A DNA stretch of 64,000 nt from CBHTSZ01 sp966095765 (GCA_966095765.1 CBHTSZ010000001.1:124001-188000), one strand, 5' to 3'; counted from the first letter of the stretch, positions 41,034 through 48,818 are shown. A program made the numbers and translations. The notes: generated by a model not told the origin, from the letters alone.

Positions 41034-41111
41034 GGCGAACGTAGCTCAGTTGGTTAGAGCGCTGGTCTGTGGATCCGGAGGCCGTGGGTTCGAGCCCCAT
41101 CGTTCGCCCCA
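41034..41111 (+). tRNA. tRNA-His (anticodon GTG)
   Basis: Acceptor GCGAACG pairs CGTTCGC, with the extra G(-1) at 41034 opposite C73 at 41108, the hallmark of tRNA-His. The anticodon loop is CTGTGGA and the T arm is GTGGGTTCGAGCCCCAT. CCA is encoded. A TACAAT box lies at 41013-41018. Confidence 0.95.
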
Positions 41112-41154
41112 TATAAAAAATACCAACCTTTGCGGTCGGTATTTTTTATATGGG
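41108..41154 (+). terminator. Terminator of tRNA-His, stem includes C73 and CCA
   Basis: CCCATATAAAAAATACC at 41108-41124 pairs perfectly with the arm ending TATATGGG at 41154. The loop is 13 bases. Confidence 0.88.
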
Positions 41155-41219
41155 ATGTACCTAAAAACAAATACACCTCCCTTAACCATCCTGTTTTTCT
41201 ACGCTATACTTAAGCGGAA

Positions 41220-41834
41220 ATGAAGTACAACTATCGGGAGGGTGTCGAAAAGCCTAAGAGCCGCAAACGGTTTATTTTTCCTGTACTGATTCTTGTAGTT
41301 GGGATCTATGCACTTGTTAACTATCTAGCGCCAGAGATTCTCTATGTCGTGGAGCCGCCCGATGCTACGGCGAAAAAACTGGTATCGGAGAAACCTGTTC
41401 AGGGGAAGGATCGGCTCTATATTCCAAAACTGAACGCAGATATTGCGGTTGGTGACGGCGAGTCATCTGTCCAAGAACGATCAACTCCAAGCGGCAGCCC
41501 TCAGGAGGGTGGTAACTATGTGCTTGCGGCTAATCGTTTCAGCCTCGGCCTAACGCCAATGGATACCAAGGCACAATCACCGTTTTACCACCTTGGAAAG
41601 TTAAGCGCCGGCGACGACATCTATGTTGATCACGGCGGAATGCGCTACGCGTATAAAGTAGAAGAAGTCAAAACAGCGGACGATATCACGAAGTATGAGG
41701 ATCGCACCGATGAACCTCGGCTCACCCTGTATATGACTGAAGCAGCACAGCGCCAGGTTGTGACGGCGAAACAGACCGGCAAGATCGTATGGACGAGCGG
41801 TCAGCCAAAACTACAGCCACTGCCTGATTCTTAA
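41220..41834 (+). CDS. Sortase-fold protein without catalytic His and Cys
   Basis: A 204-residue bitopic protein with a membrane helix at about 18-36. The outer domain follows the sortase layout closely: RLYIPKLNADIAVGDGE, then GNYVLAANRF, then FYHLGKLSAGDDIYVDHGGM, then YKVEEVKTADD, then RLTLYMTEA and RQVV. The catalytic positions are changed. The G-H-R of active sortases is A-N-R (Asn105), and the T-C of L-x-T-C is M-T (Thr173). It should not work as a transpeptidase but could bind sorting signals or an active sortase. TATACT at 41205-41210 ends nine bases before the ATG. Its stop overlaps that of murA. Confidence 0.7.
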   Translation: MKYNYREGVEKPKSRKRFIFPVLILVVGIYALVNYLAPEILYVVEPPDATAKKLVSEKPVQGKDRLYIPKLNADIAVGDGESSVQERSTPSGSPQEGGNYVLAANRFSLGLTPMDTKAQSPFYHLGKLSAGDDIYVDHGGMRYAYKVEEVKTADDITKYEDRTDEPRLTLYMTEAAQRQVVTAKQTGKIVWTSGQPKLQPLPDS

Positions 41835-43363
41835 ATCTCGCGGAACGTTTCGATGTCTGCACCGATAGTATTGAGACGAGCTGCAAGCTGTTCGTAGCCC
41901 CGGTCCATCTGGTAGACTTTGCGCAGGATAGACTTACCTGGAGTAGCAAGCATCGCAAGCAGGACAACGACCGTTGGGCGTAGTGCAGGGGGTGCAACGA
42001 TATCCGCTGGCTTCCATTTGGTAGGACCACTTATGTAGACGCGGTGCGGATCAAGCATTTCGATACTGGCGTTAAGCTTCGAAAGCTCGAGGAAGTAGAT
42101 TGCGCGGTTTTCATAGCTCCAGTCGTGAACGAGCGTACGACCTTTTGCGACAGTCGCGATCAAGCCAAGGAAAGGCAGGTTATCCATGTTGATACCAGGG
42201 AATGGCAGGGCATGTAACTTATCTTTCGGCGCAGTGAGCTTTGAGCGTTTGATGGTGAGATCGACGAGGCGAGTTTGCTTGTTGTTTGCTGGGTATTCAT
42301 CACTCATATCGTACTGAAGGCCCATTTCAGAGAGTGTTGCGAGTTCAAGTTCTAGGAATTCGATCGGTGCTCGGGTGATCGTAAGCTCGGAGTCGGTGAC
42401 GATTGCTGCTGCGATAAAACTCATCGCCTCAATAGGGTCTTCGGATGGATAGTACTCGACGTTTTTCTTGATCGATTTGAGACCGGTGATGCGAAGTGTC
42501 GTCGTGCCGATACCTTCGATCTTGACACCAAGCTTCTGGAGGAAGAAACAGACGTCTTGCACCATGTAGTTAGGGCTGGCGTTACGAATGATCGTTGTGC
42601 CTGGGTTGAGTGCCGCTGCCATGACGACGTTTTCAGTGACGGTGTCGCCGCGCTCAGTGAGTACGATCGCTTTTTCGGGCGCCTTGGCTTTCACTTTTGC
42701 CTGATAGTAGTCGGTGCTCGGTTTTGTCTCAACATCGAGACCAAAGGCACGGAGGCCTGCAAGGTGTGGTTCAACAGTTCGGGTACCAAGGCTGCAGCCG
42801 CCAGCATAGGGGAGGCGGAATGAGTTGTACTGGTAGAGGAGCGGGCCAAGGAACATGATAACGGTCCGAGTCTTTTTGGCGGCTTCGATGTCCATCGATT
42901 CGAGCTTGAGTTTGGCAGGAGGGGTTATGACGAGGTCGTTGGTACCGTCGATCCACTTGGTTTTGACGCCGATGCTGTTGAGCACTTCGATGATGCGGTT
43001 AACCTCTTCGATGCGAGCGACGCGGCGAAGTGTAGTCGTACCCTTGTTTAGAAGGGCAGCACAGAGAAGACCGACGGCAGCGTTTTTACTGGTTTTAACC
43101 TCGATAGAGCCAGATAGTTTTTTGCCGCCATTGACGCGCAGGTTGGCGCCAGGAGTATTAAGGGAAACGATTTCACTAGAAAGAACTTCGCCGATACGAG
43201 CAAGCATCTCCAAAGAGACATTTTGGCCGCCTTTTTCGATACGGTTAACGGCGCTCTGGCTGGTGCCGAGGGCGTCTGCGAGCTGTGATTGGGTCATGCC
43301 GCGACTGATGCGAGTCTCCTGGACGAGGGTGCCGATGCGGCGTTTATAGTTCTGCATAGCCAT
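41831..43363 (-). CDS. murA: MurA (UDP-GlcNAc enolpyruvyltransferase) with N-terminal XRE helix-turn-helix
   Basis: MurA makes the first committed peptidoglycan precursor from UDP-GlcNAc and phosphoenolpyruvate. The 510-residue product starts with an intact XRE motif, MTQSQLADALGTSQSAVNRIE (about 23-43), then the full MurA fold from about residue 74 (LRVNGGKKLSGSIEVKTSKN). The active-site loop is AGGCSLGTRTVEPHL, retaining the Cys that fosfomycin attacks. MurA is normally about 420 residues, so the extra 70 are the DNA-binding domain. This suggests that the enzyme binds DNA or regulates itself. TATAAT ends five bases before the first ATG. Confidence 0.93.
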   Translation of the reverse strand: MAMQNYKRRIGTLVQETRISRGMTQSQLADALGTSQSAVNRIEKGGQNVSLEMLARIGEVLSSEIVSLNTPGANLRVNGGKKLSGSIEVKTSKNAAVGLLCAALLNKGTTTLRRVARIEEVNRIIEVLNSIGVKTKWIDGTNDLVITPPAKLKLESMDIEAAKKTRTVIMFLGPLLYQYNSFRLPYAGGCSLGTRTVEPHLAGLRAFGLDVETKPSTDYYQAKVKAKAPEKAIVLTERGDTVTENVVMAAALNPGTTIIRNASPNYMVQDVCFFLQKLGVKIEGIGTTTLRITGLKSIKKNVEYYPSEDPIEAMSFIAAAIVTDSELTITRAPIEFLELELATLSEMGLQYDMSDEYPANNKQTRLVDLTIKRSKLTAPKDKLHALPFPGINMDNLPFLGLIATVAKGRTLVHDWSYENRAIYFLELSKLNASIEMLDPHRVYISGPTKWKPADIVAPPALRPTVVVLLAMLATPGKSILRKVYQMDRGYEQLAARLNTIGADIETFREI

Positions 43364-43402
43364 TATTATACCAAATGTGATATAAAAATATAGCTAAATT
43401 GG

Positions 43403-44449
43403 CTAAAATTTACCCAAAAACCGAACTTCAGGGGTTAGTGTGATATCGAGCTGCTCATGAACTGTATCGATAATCTCGCGTACAACTGTGTATACCTCAC
43501 TGGCGGTGGCACCGGGAAGTGTCTCTATCTTGAGTACGTGCTTCGGGTGGAGGCGGACATTACCCCAGGTTTGCCCGCGCTGAAAACCGGCCGCGAGCAA
43601 TACGTGGGCGGCCGATGCACGGTGTGAACTGCCGCCGTGGATCTGGTTCTGGGCGAGGATGCGCTCGAGTGTTTTGCCCGATTCATCAAACCGAGCAAGC
43701 TCAGTAGCCTGTTCTCTGGTAACCATCGGGTTCTTGAAAAATGATCCGGCGGTGCGCTCAGCTTCGGGATCATCAGGATGATAGATCGAGCCAGCTCGTT
43801 GACGCGTTTCAACGATTGTTTCGCGCCGGCCGGTGAGCGTTTTGATATCAGCGCCTAGCTTATGCGCGATATTGAGAGCTGATTCGTACTTGAGCTCATG
43901 AAGTGGTTCGTGGGAAAGTTTGAAGGCAACTTGCAGGATAATGAGGTGGGGCTGTGTTTGCAGTGAACTTTCACGGTATGCGAACTCGATGGCGTTTTTC
44001 TCGAGGATCCGAGTGCTGCCGGTATTACGGTCAAAGACCTCGACCCATAGTAGGGTGTCAGAGACTTGCTGGCCATATGCGGCAATATTGCCAAAAACAG
44101 CTCCACCGACGCTGCTCGGAATCTCACTCATGAGCTCAAGACCCCAAAGGCCGTTAGTGATGGCGTATTTGACTAGACTATCCCACCAGACGCCGGCATC
44201 AACGATAATCGTCTCGCCATCCTGGGTGATCTCACCGCCGCGCCACAGGATGGTCGTGTCTGGTAGCCCTTCATCGCTGATAAGACAGTTTGAGCCGAAG
44301 CCAAGTAGCCATACGTGGTCGCTTGGGTTTGTCTGTGCGAGTAACTCGATGACTTCTTCGCGGTGGAGAGGCAGGTGAAGCGTCTCAGCTGGACCGCCGC
44401 ACTTGAGTGACGTATATGGGGCGAGTGGTTCTTGGGCTAATGTCTGCAT
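43403..44449 (-). CDS. murB: UDP-N-acetylenolpyruvoylglucosamine reductase MurB
   Basis: MurB reduces the MurA product to UDP-MurNAc with NADPH and FAD. The 348-residue product has LAPYTSLKCGGPAETLHLP, the FAD-binding WLLGFGSNCLISDEG, SSVGGAVFGNIAAYGQ, AYRESSLQ, and GSFFKNPMV holding the catalytic Ser. The length and order resemble the E. coli (type I) enzyme. ATG 44449 fits TACAAT (complement of 44459-44464). A frame open to 44503 would cross that promoter. It lies 39 bases upstream of murA on the same strand. Confidence 0.95.
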   Translation of the reverse strand: MQTLAQEPLAPYTSLKCGGPAETLHLPLHREEVIELLAQTNPSDHVWLLGFGSNCLISDEGLPDTTILWRGGEITQDGETIIVDAGVWWDSLVKYAITNGLWGLELMSEIPSSVGGAVFGNIAAYGQQVSDTLLWVEVFDRNTGSTRILEKNAIEFAYRESSLQTQPHLIILQVAFKLSHEPLHELKYESALNIAHKLGADIKTLTGRRETIVETRQRAGSIYHPDDPEAERTAGSFFKNPMVTREQATELARFDESGKTLERILAQNQIHGGSSHRASAAHVLLAAGFQRGQTWGNVRLHPKHVLKIETLPGATASEVYTVVREIIDTVHEQLDITLTPEVRFLGKF

Positions 44450-44491
44450 GTTGCTACTATTGTATGTATTTTCCTCCAAATACACCAATAT

Positions 44492-44523
44492 ATGCAAAAT
44501 CATACACGTGCGCGAATTTGCAC
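44492..44523. promoter_or_regulatory. 32-bp palindromic element upstream of murB, shared with comEC
   Basis: This element is centred on CACGTG, with TGCA near both ends. Aligned over 44493-44524, it matches the element before comEC at 25 of 32 positions. It lies just upstream of where the -35 of murB should be and 66 bases before tRNA-Arg(TCG). The rest of 44450-44589 shows only the murB promoter. Confidence 0.6.
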
Positions 44524-44589
44524 AAAGGTATAGGCAGCAATAGGAGTGGGAGAGTGGGATTCAATCTGTTATAATAGCCTAGCTTACAT

Positions 44590-44666
44590 GCACCCGTAGC
44601 TCAGCGGATTAGAGCACTGGTCTTCGGAACCAGGTGTCGCAAGTTCGAATCTTGCCGGGTGTACCA
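44590..44666 (+). tRNA. tRNA-Arg (anticodon TCG)
   Basis: Acceptor GCACCCG pairs CGGGTGT (one G-U). The anticodon stem CTGGT/ACCAG holds loop CTTCGGA. The T arm is GCAAGTTCGAATCTTGC and CCA is encoded. It is followed by a terminator containing the CCA and by an insert ending in a copy of its own 3' end. Confidence 0.95.
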
Positions 44667-44705
44667 AGAAAATAGACCTACGTTCATGTAGGTCTATTTT
44701 CTTGG
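44664..44705 (+). terminator. Terminator of tRNA-Arg(TCG), stem includes CCA
   Basis: CCAAGAAAATAGACCTAC pairs perfectly with GTAGGTCTATTTTCTTGG around a six-base loop, giving an 18-base stem. Confidence 0.9.
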
Positions 44706-44843
44706 AGCTCCGCAGGATCCAAACTTGCGACCACGAGTTTTTCCTTCGGAAAATCTCTGCCGTAAGTAGCGCTCGCGTTGTTCGCTGCACCGAATCTTGT
44801 CTGCCAGCATCTAAGAGAGACGATCTCTTGCCGGGTGTACCAA
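44667..44843. mobile_element. Insert ending in an 18-base copy of the tRNA-Arg(TCG) 3' end
   Basis: TCTTGCCGGGTGTACCAA at 44650-44667 is repeated exactly at 44826-44843, a period of 176. Between them there is no gene. The stretch holds the tRNA terminator, a piece inverted relative to the tRNA T arm (ACTTGCGA near 44723-44730), a GAG...CTC hairpin at 44735-44757, and another direct T-arm fragment CGAATCTTG at 44791-44799. The second copy is followed by its own terminator. The origin is unknown. Confidence 0.5.
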
Positions 44844-44844
44844 A

Positions 44845-44872
44845 AAGAGCCTCGAAATATCTCGAGGCTCTT
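44845..44872 (+). terminator. Terminator behind the tRNA-Arg(TCG) 3' copy
   Basis: AAGAGCCTCGA and TCGAGGCTCTT form an 11-base perfect stem with a six-base loop. Confidence 0.75.
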
Positions 44873-44885
44873 CACAATGGAGGTG

Positions 44886-45026
44886 CGGCCGATTGCCTAC
44901 ATACAGGATGAGGGTAGGGTTTACTCTATGTAGGCGTGGCATGAGCAGAATGTTCGGAAACGTTCTTGCTTACCACTATAGTAGCCAAAGCTACTCATAG
45001 AATCAGTGAGATATCTCACAGTTTTT
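44886..45026 (+). ncRNA. Candidate structured RNA or 5' leader
   Basis: Four hairpins stand in a row without a reading frame: GCCTACATA/TATGTAGGC (44895-44935), TGAGCA-GAATGTT against AACGTTC-TTGCTTA (about 44940-44973), CTATAGTAGC/GCTACT-CATAG, and the perfect palindrome GTGAGATATCTCAC (45006-45019). Five T follow at 45022-45026, like an intrinsic terminator. A weak CACAAT box lies at 44873-44878. It matches no RNA family I know. It may be a free RNA or an attenuator for the small membrane gene that starts at 45101. Confidence 0.45.
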
Positions 45027-45100
45027 CGTGCGGGCTCGTGCAAAAGTGGCTGTAGTGGTAGCGTTACACGCGGCCGCAAAACAACGAGAAAGGAGCTTCT

Positions 45101-45283
45101 ATGGCTGAACAAGATGACAGGACGGTAATTGTTGAAAAAGATCACAATTCTAGCGGACCGATCGTTGCAATAATCGCCCTCATAGTGCTGGTATTGCTTG
45201 CACTGTTTGGGCTACCGTACTTCACGGGCGGTGGCTCGACGCCGGCCCCTACTGAAACAGTAGTGCCTACTACTGGACAATAG
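45101..45283 (+). CDS. 60-residue single-helix membrane protein
   Basis: A small protein with a charged cytoplasmic start (MAEQDDRTVIVEKDHNS), one membrane helix (PIVAIIALIVLVLLALFGLP) and a short Gly/Thr/Pro-rich tail. No family is recognised. A strong AAGGAG precedes the ATG and an intrinsic terminator follows, so it is a well-defined one-gene unit. It may be regulated by the structured region upstream. Confidence 0.7.
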   Translation: MAEQDDRTVIVEKDHNSSGPIVAIIALIVLVLLALFGLPYFTGGGSTPAPTETVVPTTGQ

Positions 45284-45290
45284 AGGAAGT

Positions 45291-45326
45291 AAACAGACTC
45301 GAGAGTAAATATCCCGAGTCTGTTTT
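45291..45326 (+). terminator. Terminator of the 60-residue membrane protein gene
   Basis: AAACAGACTCG and CGAGTCTGTTT form an 11-base stem, with a T-rich end. Confidence 0.88.
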
Positions 45327-45353
45327 ATGCTTCCAGGCTACTATGGGCTGGAT

Positions 45354-46574
45354 TTACTGGGTGAGGTACTGGTTTTCAGCGATATTCCAGTGGGTGGAGA
45401 CGTATGAGTTTTCTGCGCCTCGGTCGTAGTAATCGTTGAATCCACAGTCATACATCCAGTTTTTGATAGCTGCGGTACATGGGTTAGTCATAGTGCTGCG
45501 AGCTGTGCCGTCGTCGTAGCACATCACGTCATTGTCATCGTTACAGTGGTAGCCGGCAGTTGAGCGAGGAGCGGTGTTTTGGACTGCACCCAGCATGTGG
45601 CCGAGCTCGTGCGGTTCAGCATAGTTCCAGCAAGGACGCCAGATAGCTGCAAACATGTTTCCACTGTTGTTGCGGTTAGTTGGTGAGTTCGAGTCGGTCG
45701 CGTATAGGTCGCCGAGTCCACAGCCGCCAGCCGAGTCAACCATAACGATATACTTGCGGTCATCGCGATCATAGCCCTTAGCCCTTAGCTGTGACTTGAT
45801 GTTGCCGAAGTTATTTATGTCGCCTGTGATGGCCACGGATGCATTGCGGAGCGAACACTCTGGAGTTGTCGCGAAGCGGACTTTTTGCGGCTTGCTTCCG
45901 CTTGCCATACTGCTGTTGTAGACGACGGCGGTTACGCGTCGCGCAATCGCTGCAAAGTTGTCACGGAGTGAAGGAAGTCGGTCGGTGTTTCCGGCTTTGT
46001 ACACATAGAGCCAGCGGACACGTGGACCTTCGGTGCCTTCACCGATGCAAGGCCATGCACGACCAGCTATCTCGCTCAGGCTGTAGCCGCCGTTAACGTT
46101 AGCTGCTTCGAACGGAGGTGTTCCCTCGGGGATGGTGCCGTCCTCGCCGGCTGTCATGTATTTCGCGTCATATGCTGCGAGATCGGTGAGTTCTTTGTCG
46201 ATGTTCTTGTCACGTTCACGGATATCGACGCCCTGGGGTCCTGGGTCTGGGTGCGTACAGGCGTGGTCGGCATTTTCGTTCGCCTGCTCAACCTTGAAGC
46301 CGTTTGGACCACATGGACCATTTGCATCACGTTTTAGGCCGTTATAGTTAAGTCCGCGTGCGGCATCATTGGCCGGGACGTCTTTCCAGGCTGGTAGTGC
46401 GTAGGTGTTTACTAGGAAGTAAACACCTAATGCACCGAAAAGAACCACAAAAAGGGCTAAGATAGGTGCCTTGTTTATAGAATCCCTGAGTCTGCTCAGA
46501 GCGGAACCTTTACTGCTGACTGTTCGCGATGAACGGGAGCGCGATTTCGTTGCTGTCTTTTTCTTTTGAGCCAT
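45354..46574 (-). CDS. Membrane-anchored or secreted zinc metalloprotease
   Basis: A 406-residue protein with a Lys/Arg/Ser-rich N-terminus, one membrane helix (about 35-57) and a large outside domain. The zinc site EPHELGHMLGAVQ is an HExxH-x-x-G motif. The usual third His at position 11 is Gln, but GYHCNDDNDVMCYDDG follows, where the His may be the third ligand and V-M-C-Y resembles a Met-turn. This combination occurs in secreted proteins of Actinobacteria. Many Cys suggest disulfides. It could trim surface proteins or act on a host cell. No LPXTG-type motif is seen. Confidence 0.75.
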   Translation of the reverse strand: MAQKKKTATKSRSRSSRTVSSKGSALSRLRDSINKAPILALFVVLFGALGVYFLVNTYALPAWKDVPANDAARGLNYNGLKRDANGPCGPNGFKVEQANENADHACTHPDPGPQGVDIRERDKNIDKELTDLAAYDAKYMTAGEDGTIPEGTPPFEAANVNGGYSLSEIAGRAWPCIGEGTEGPRVRWLYVYKAGNTDRLPSLRDNFAAIARRVTAVVYNSSMASGSKPQKVRFATTPECSLRNASVAITGDINNFGNIKSQLRAKGYDRDDRKYIVMVDSAGGCGLGDLYATDSNSPTNRNNSGNMFAAIWRPCWNYAEPHELGHMLGAVQNTAPRSTAGYHCNDDNDVMCYDDGTARSTMTNPCTAAIKNWMYDCGFNDYYDRGAENSYVSTHWNIAENQYLTQ

Positions 46575-46691
46575 ACGAGATCCTCGTTAAAGATGTGATG
46601 ATTACAATGTATAAGCAAAAGCGTAAAAAGTAAACGATAATCATTTAGACGGTATTAGTCGGAATGGGTGAAATAAGCTATAACTATACCC

Positions 46692-47303
46692 ATGAGCGTT
46701 GAACGGTCATCATCTCTCGAGATATTAGCCCCTTCTTTTTTAAGTGGCACCGTTTCTGTCATCTTTTCCGTAACAGTTATCAGTGTCATATTGATGCCGT
46801 TTTTATATCTCGGTGAGTATATCGAGCAATATCGTGAGGCTATTCGTTTATATACCGGTAGCCTGTGGCAGACGTATGAGCGTATCGCGCACCAACTAAA
46901 CTCGAGTGAACTTGTGGCAAATATCGTCATCTTTTGTACGTGGGCGGTCATCGGTTTCGCCGCATACTACCTGATTTTGTTGCTCTTATCTCTTTTCATC
47001 GATGTTATGACCTTCGCACATCTCTTGGGATTCAAAAATACCGACAAGAAAACCTTTATTGCCCAGTCATTCGAGCAGCTTGCCATACGTACGTTTGGGC
47101 TCATTTGTCTCGCGTTATTTGTGTGGTTTGCGTTCGAGATTCTGGCTCCAGTTATTCCGACTCTGGTCGCGGCTGCGCTGTCTTCGTCACCGATACTGGC
47201 CGCGCTGTATTTCCTGGCGGCCGCAGTTTTTCTAAGTGCGGCGGTGCATGTGGTAGCGGTGTTGCTTCGTGTTATTTTCCTACGCGTGCGACTGATTTCT
47301 TAG
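46692..47303 (+). CDS. Multi-helix membrane protein, unknown
   Basis: I do not recognise the family. The 203-residue product has four hydrophobic segments, at about 18-40, 75-105, 130-155 and 160-195, with a charged loop FKNTDKKTFIAQSFEQLAIRT. TATAAC at 46679-46684 ends seven bases before the ATG, suggesting a leaderless transcript. It stands alone between the metalloprotease and tRNA-Lys(CTT). Confidence 0.6.
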   Translation: MSVERSSSLEILAPSFLSGTVSVIFSVTVISVILMPFLYLGEYIEQYREAIRLYTGSLWQTYERIAHQLNSSELVANIVIFCTWAVIGFAAYYLILLLLSLFIDVMTFAHLLGFKNTDKKTFIAQSFEQLAIRTFGLICLALFVWFAFEILAPVIPTLVAAALSSSPILAALYFLAAAVFLSAAVHVVAVLLRVIFLRVRLIS

Positions 47304-47379
47304 TCGCGGGCAATTTGAGCCATATATAAAGCTAGGCCTTGTAATTACAGAGGTATTTTGGTATAGTTTTTCGAGTTAC

Positions 47380-47456
47380 GGGCCAGTAGCTCAGCTGGTT
47401 AGAGCACCTGCCTCTTAAGCAGGGTGTCGAGAGTTCAAGTCTCTCCTGGCCCTCCA
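47380..47456 (+). tRNA. tRNA-Lys (anticodon CTT)
   Basis: Acceptor GGGCCAG pairs CTGGCCC. The anticodon stem CCTGC/GCAGG holds loop CTCTTAA, and the T arm is GAGAGTTCAAGTCTCTC. CCA is encoded. Like the other Lys tRNA it has T as the discriminator base. Confidence 0.95.
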
Positions 47457-47503
47457 AATAAAGAACGTCGATCTTTTCGCTACCGGTCGGCGTTTTTTAT
47501 TTG
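47455..47503 (+). terminator. Terminator of tRNA-Lys(CTT), stem includes CA of the CCA
   Basis: CAAATAAAGAACG pairs with CGTTTTTTATTTG, and an inner stem TCGATC/GGTCGG lies below the loop. It also ends close to the convergent histidine kinase gene. Confidence 0.75.
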
Positions 47504-47513
47504 AGAAAATCTC

Positions 47514-48692
47514 TCAGATAGAGACAGGCTTGCCGGGCAATACGACCGTAAAGACTGAACCAGCCCCTGGTTTTGACCGAACGTCGATCATGCCCCCATG
47601 GAGGGTGACAATCCGCTTTGCCCAGTAGAGGCCGAGTCCAGTGCCCCCTACGGCGACCGAGAGGGAGTTGTTGAGGCGTGAGAATTTACGGAATAATTTC
47701 GGCATATCTTCCTCGTCGATCCCTACGCCCTCGTCCTTGATAGCGATCGCTACAGCGTCAGTGCGTTTCGTGACCGTAATCGTAATCTTTTTACCCTCAG
47801 GCGAATATTTGCTGGCGTTATCCAGAAGATTTTCAAGCACCATCTTCATGCGCGAACGATCGATCATCGCACTAATGCCGCTTTCGTTGTAGTTGATAGC
47901 GGTCGTCTGTTTGCGTTCTTCTATGATCGTGAGGTGTTCGGTGACTACCTCTTGGACGAGGGGAATAATGCCTGTAACACTTTTGACGAGTTTTATCTTG
48001 CCGGCGTCGAGACGTGCGACACGCAGCAGATCATCGACGATTTCTATTTGACGGTCATTGCTTTCGTTTGCTTTTTGGATCATCTCTCTCAGTTCTGGTG
48101 AAATAGCTCCAGCATAGCCGTCTAGGATCATGTTGAGGTACTGCTTGACGATCGTTGCAGGCGTACGAAGCTGGTGGGACGCGAGAGATATGAACTCATC
48201 TTTTGACGCGTTGAGCGCAAGTAGTTTTTCGCGCTCTCGAGTTAGAGAAAGAGCTTGTAGGGTGAGTTTATGCTCACGTTCTTGAGAGGTTTTCGTGTCG
48301 TTGATGTCTGTGCTGGAGCCAAACCATTTAACGATGGTGCCGTTTTTGTCGTGCATCGCACGGGCCTGGGTGATATGCCAGCGATGCTCACCGTCATGGC
48401 GCCGTAGGCGATGTTCGACAAAGAAGGGCTCGCCAGTCTTCATTGCGTGACGCCATAGTTTGGCTATGTGCCTAAATTCTTCGTCCGTAAAGAGCTGATC
48501 CCATCCCTTATCAATAAACTGCACAGCTGGTATGCCGACATACTGTTCCCACTGGGGGCTCAGATAATCGATTTTGCCTTCAGGAGTGGCAGTAAAGATC
48601 TTTTGTGGCATGCTTTCGGCCATGAACTGTAGCTGTGCCTCACTTTTCGTGGGTGTACGCTTTTTCAGTTTGGGTGCTTTACGGTTTTCCAT
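47514..48692 (-). CDS. PAS-domain histidine kinase (cytoplasmic)
   Basis: A 392-residue sensor kinase without membrane helices. It has a PAS domain (about 20-130, with TPEGKIDYLSPQWEQYVGIP and a PAC tail IVKWFGSSTDIND), a coiled coil, a HisKA domain with the phospho-acceptor His173 in SHQLRTP, and an ATPase domain with N box LLDNASKYSP, G1 DEGVGIDEED and G2 GGTGLGLYWAKRI. No response regulator is adjacent; the nearest, at 50312, might be its partner. AGGAGG lies four bases before ATG 48692. The PAS suggests a soluble or redox signal. Confidence 0.9.
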   Translation of the reverse strand: MENRKAPKLKKRTPTKSEAQLQFMAESMPQKIFTATPEGKIDYLSPQWEQYVGIPAVQFIDKGWDQLFTDEEFRHIAKLWRHAMKTGEPFFVEHRLRRHDGEHRWHITQARAMHDKNGTIVKWFGSSTDINDTKTSQEREHKLTLQALSLTREREKLLALNASKDEFISLASHQLRTPATIVKQYLNMILDGYAGAISPELREMIQKANESNDRQIEIVDDLLRVARLDAGKIKLVKSVTGIIPLVQEVVTEHLTIIEERKQTTAINYNESGISAMIDRSRMKMVLENLLDNASKYSPEGKKITITVTKRTDAVAIAIKDEGVGIDEEDMPKLFRKFSRLNNSLSVAVGGTGLGLYWAKRIVTLHGGMIDVRSKPGAGSVFTVVLPGKPVSI

Positions 48693-48818
48693 CATCCCTC
48701 CTGGCGTAGGATGAATCCAGGTTATACGACCCTCTGGTCAGAAGATGCAGCGAGCCGTAGTTTATAAAATGAATGAGCACGGCCACAAACAGATAGTAGT
48801 CTCAGTATACACCTTCTG

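Noticed and set aside
44584..44875. Minus-strand frames across tRNA-Arg(TCG)
   Set aside because: They read the complement of the tRNA and its terminator.
44886..45026. Possible 4.5S signal-recognition RNA because of a CGGAAA loop
   Set aside because: The loop flanks do not match the conserved GGAA tetraloop helix with the asymmetric GGAAGCAG side.
46934..47329. 131-codon plus-strand frame overlapping the membrane protein at 46692
   Set aside because: It is a +2 shadow of the real frame, which has the promoter and membrane-helix pattern.
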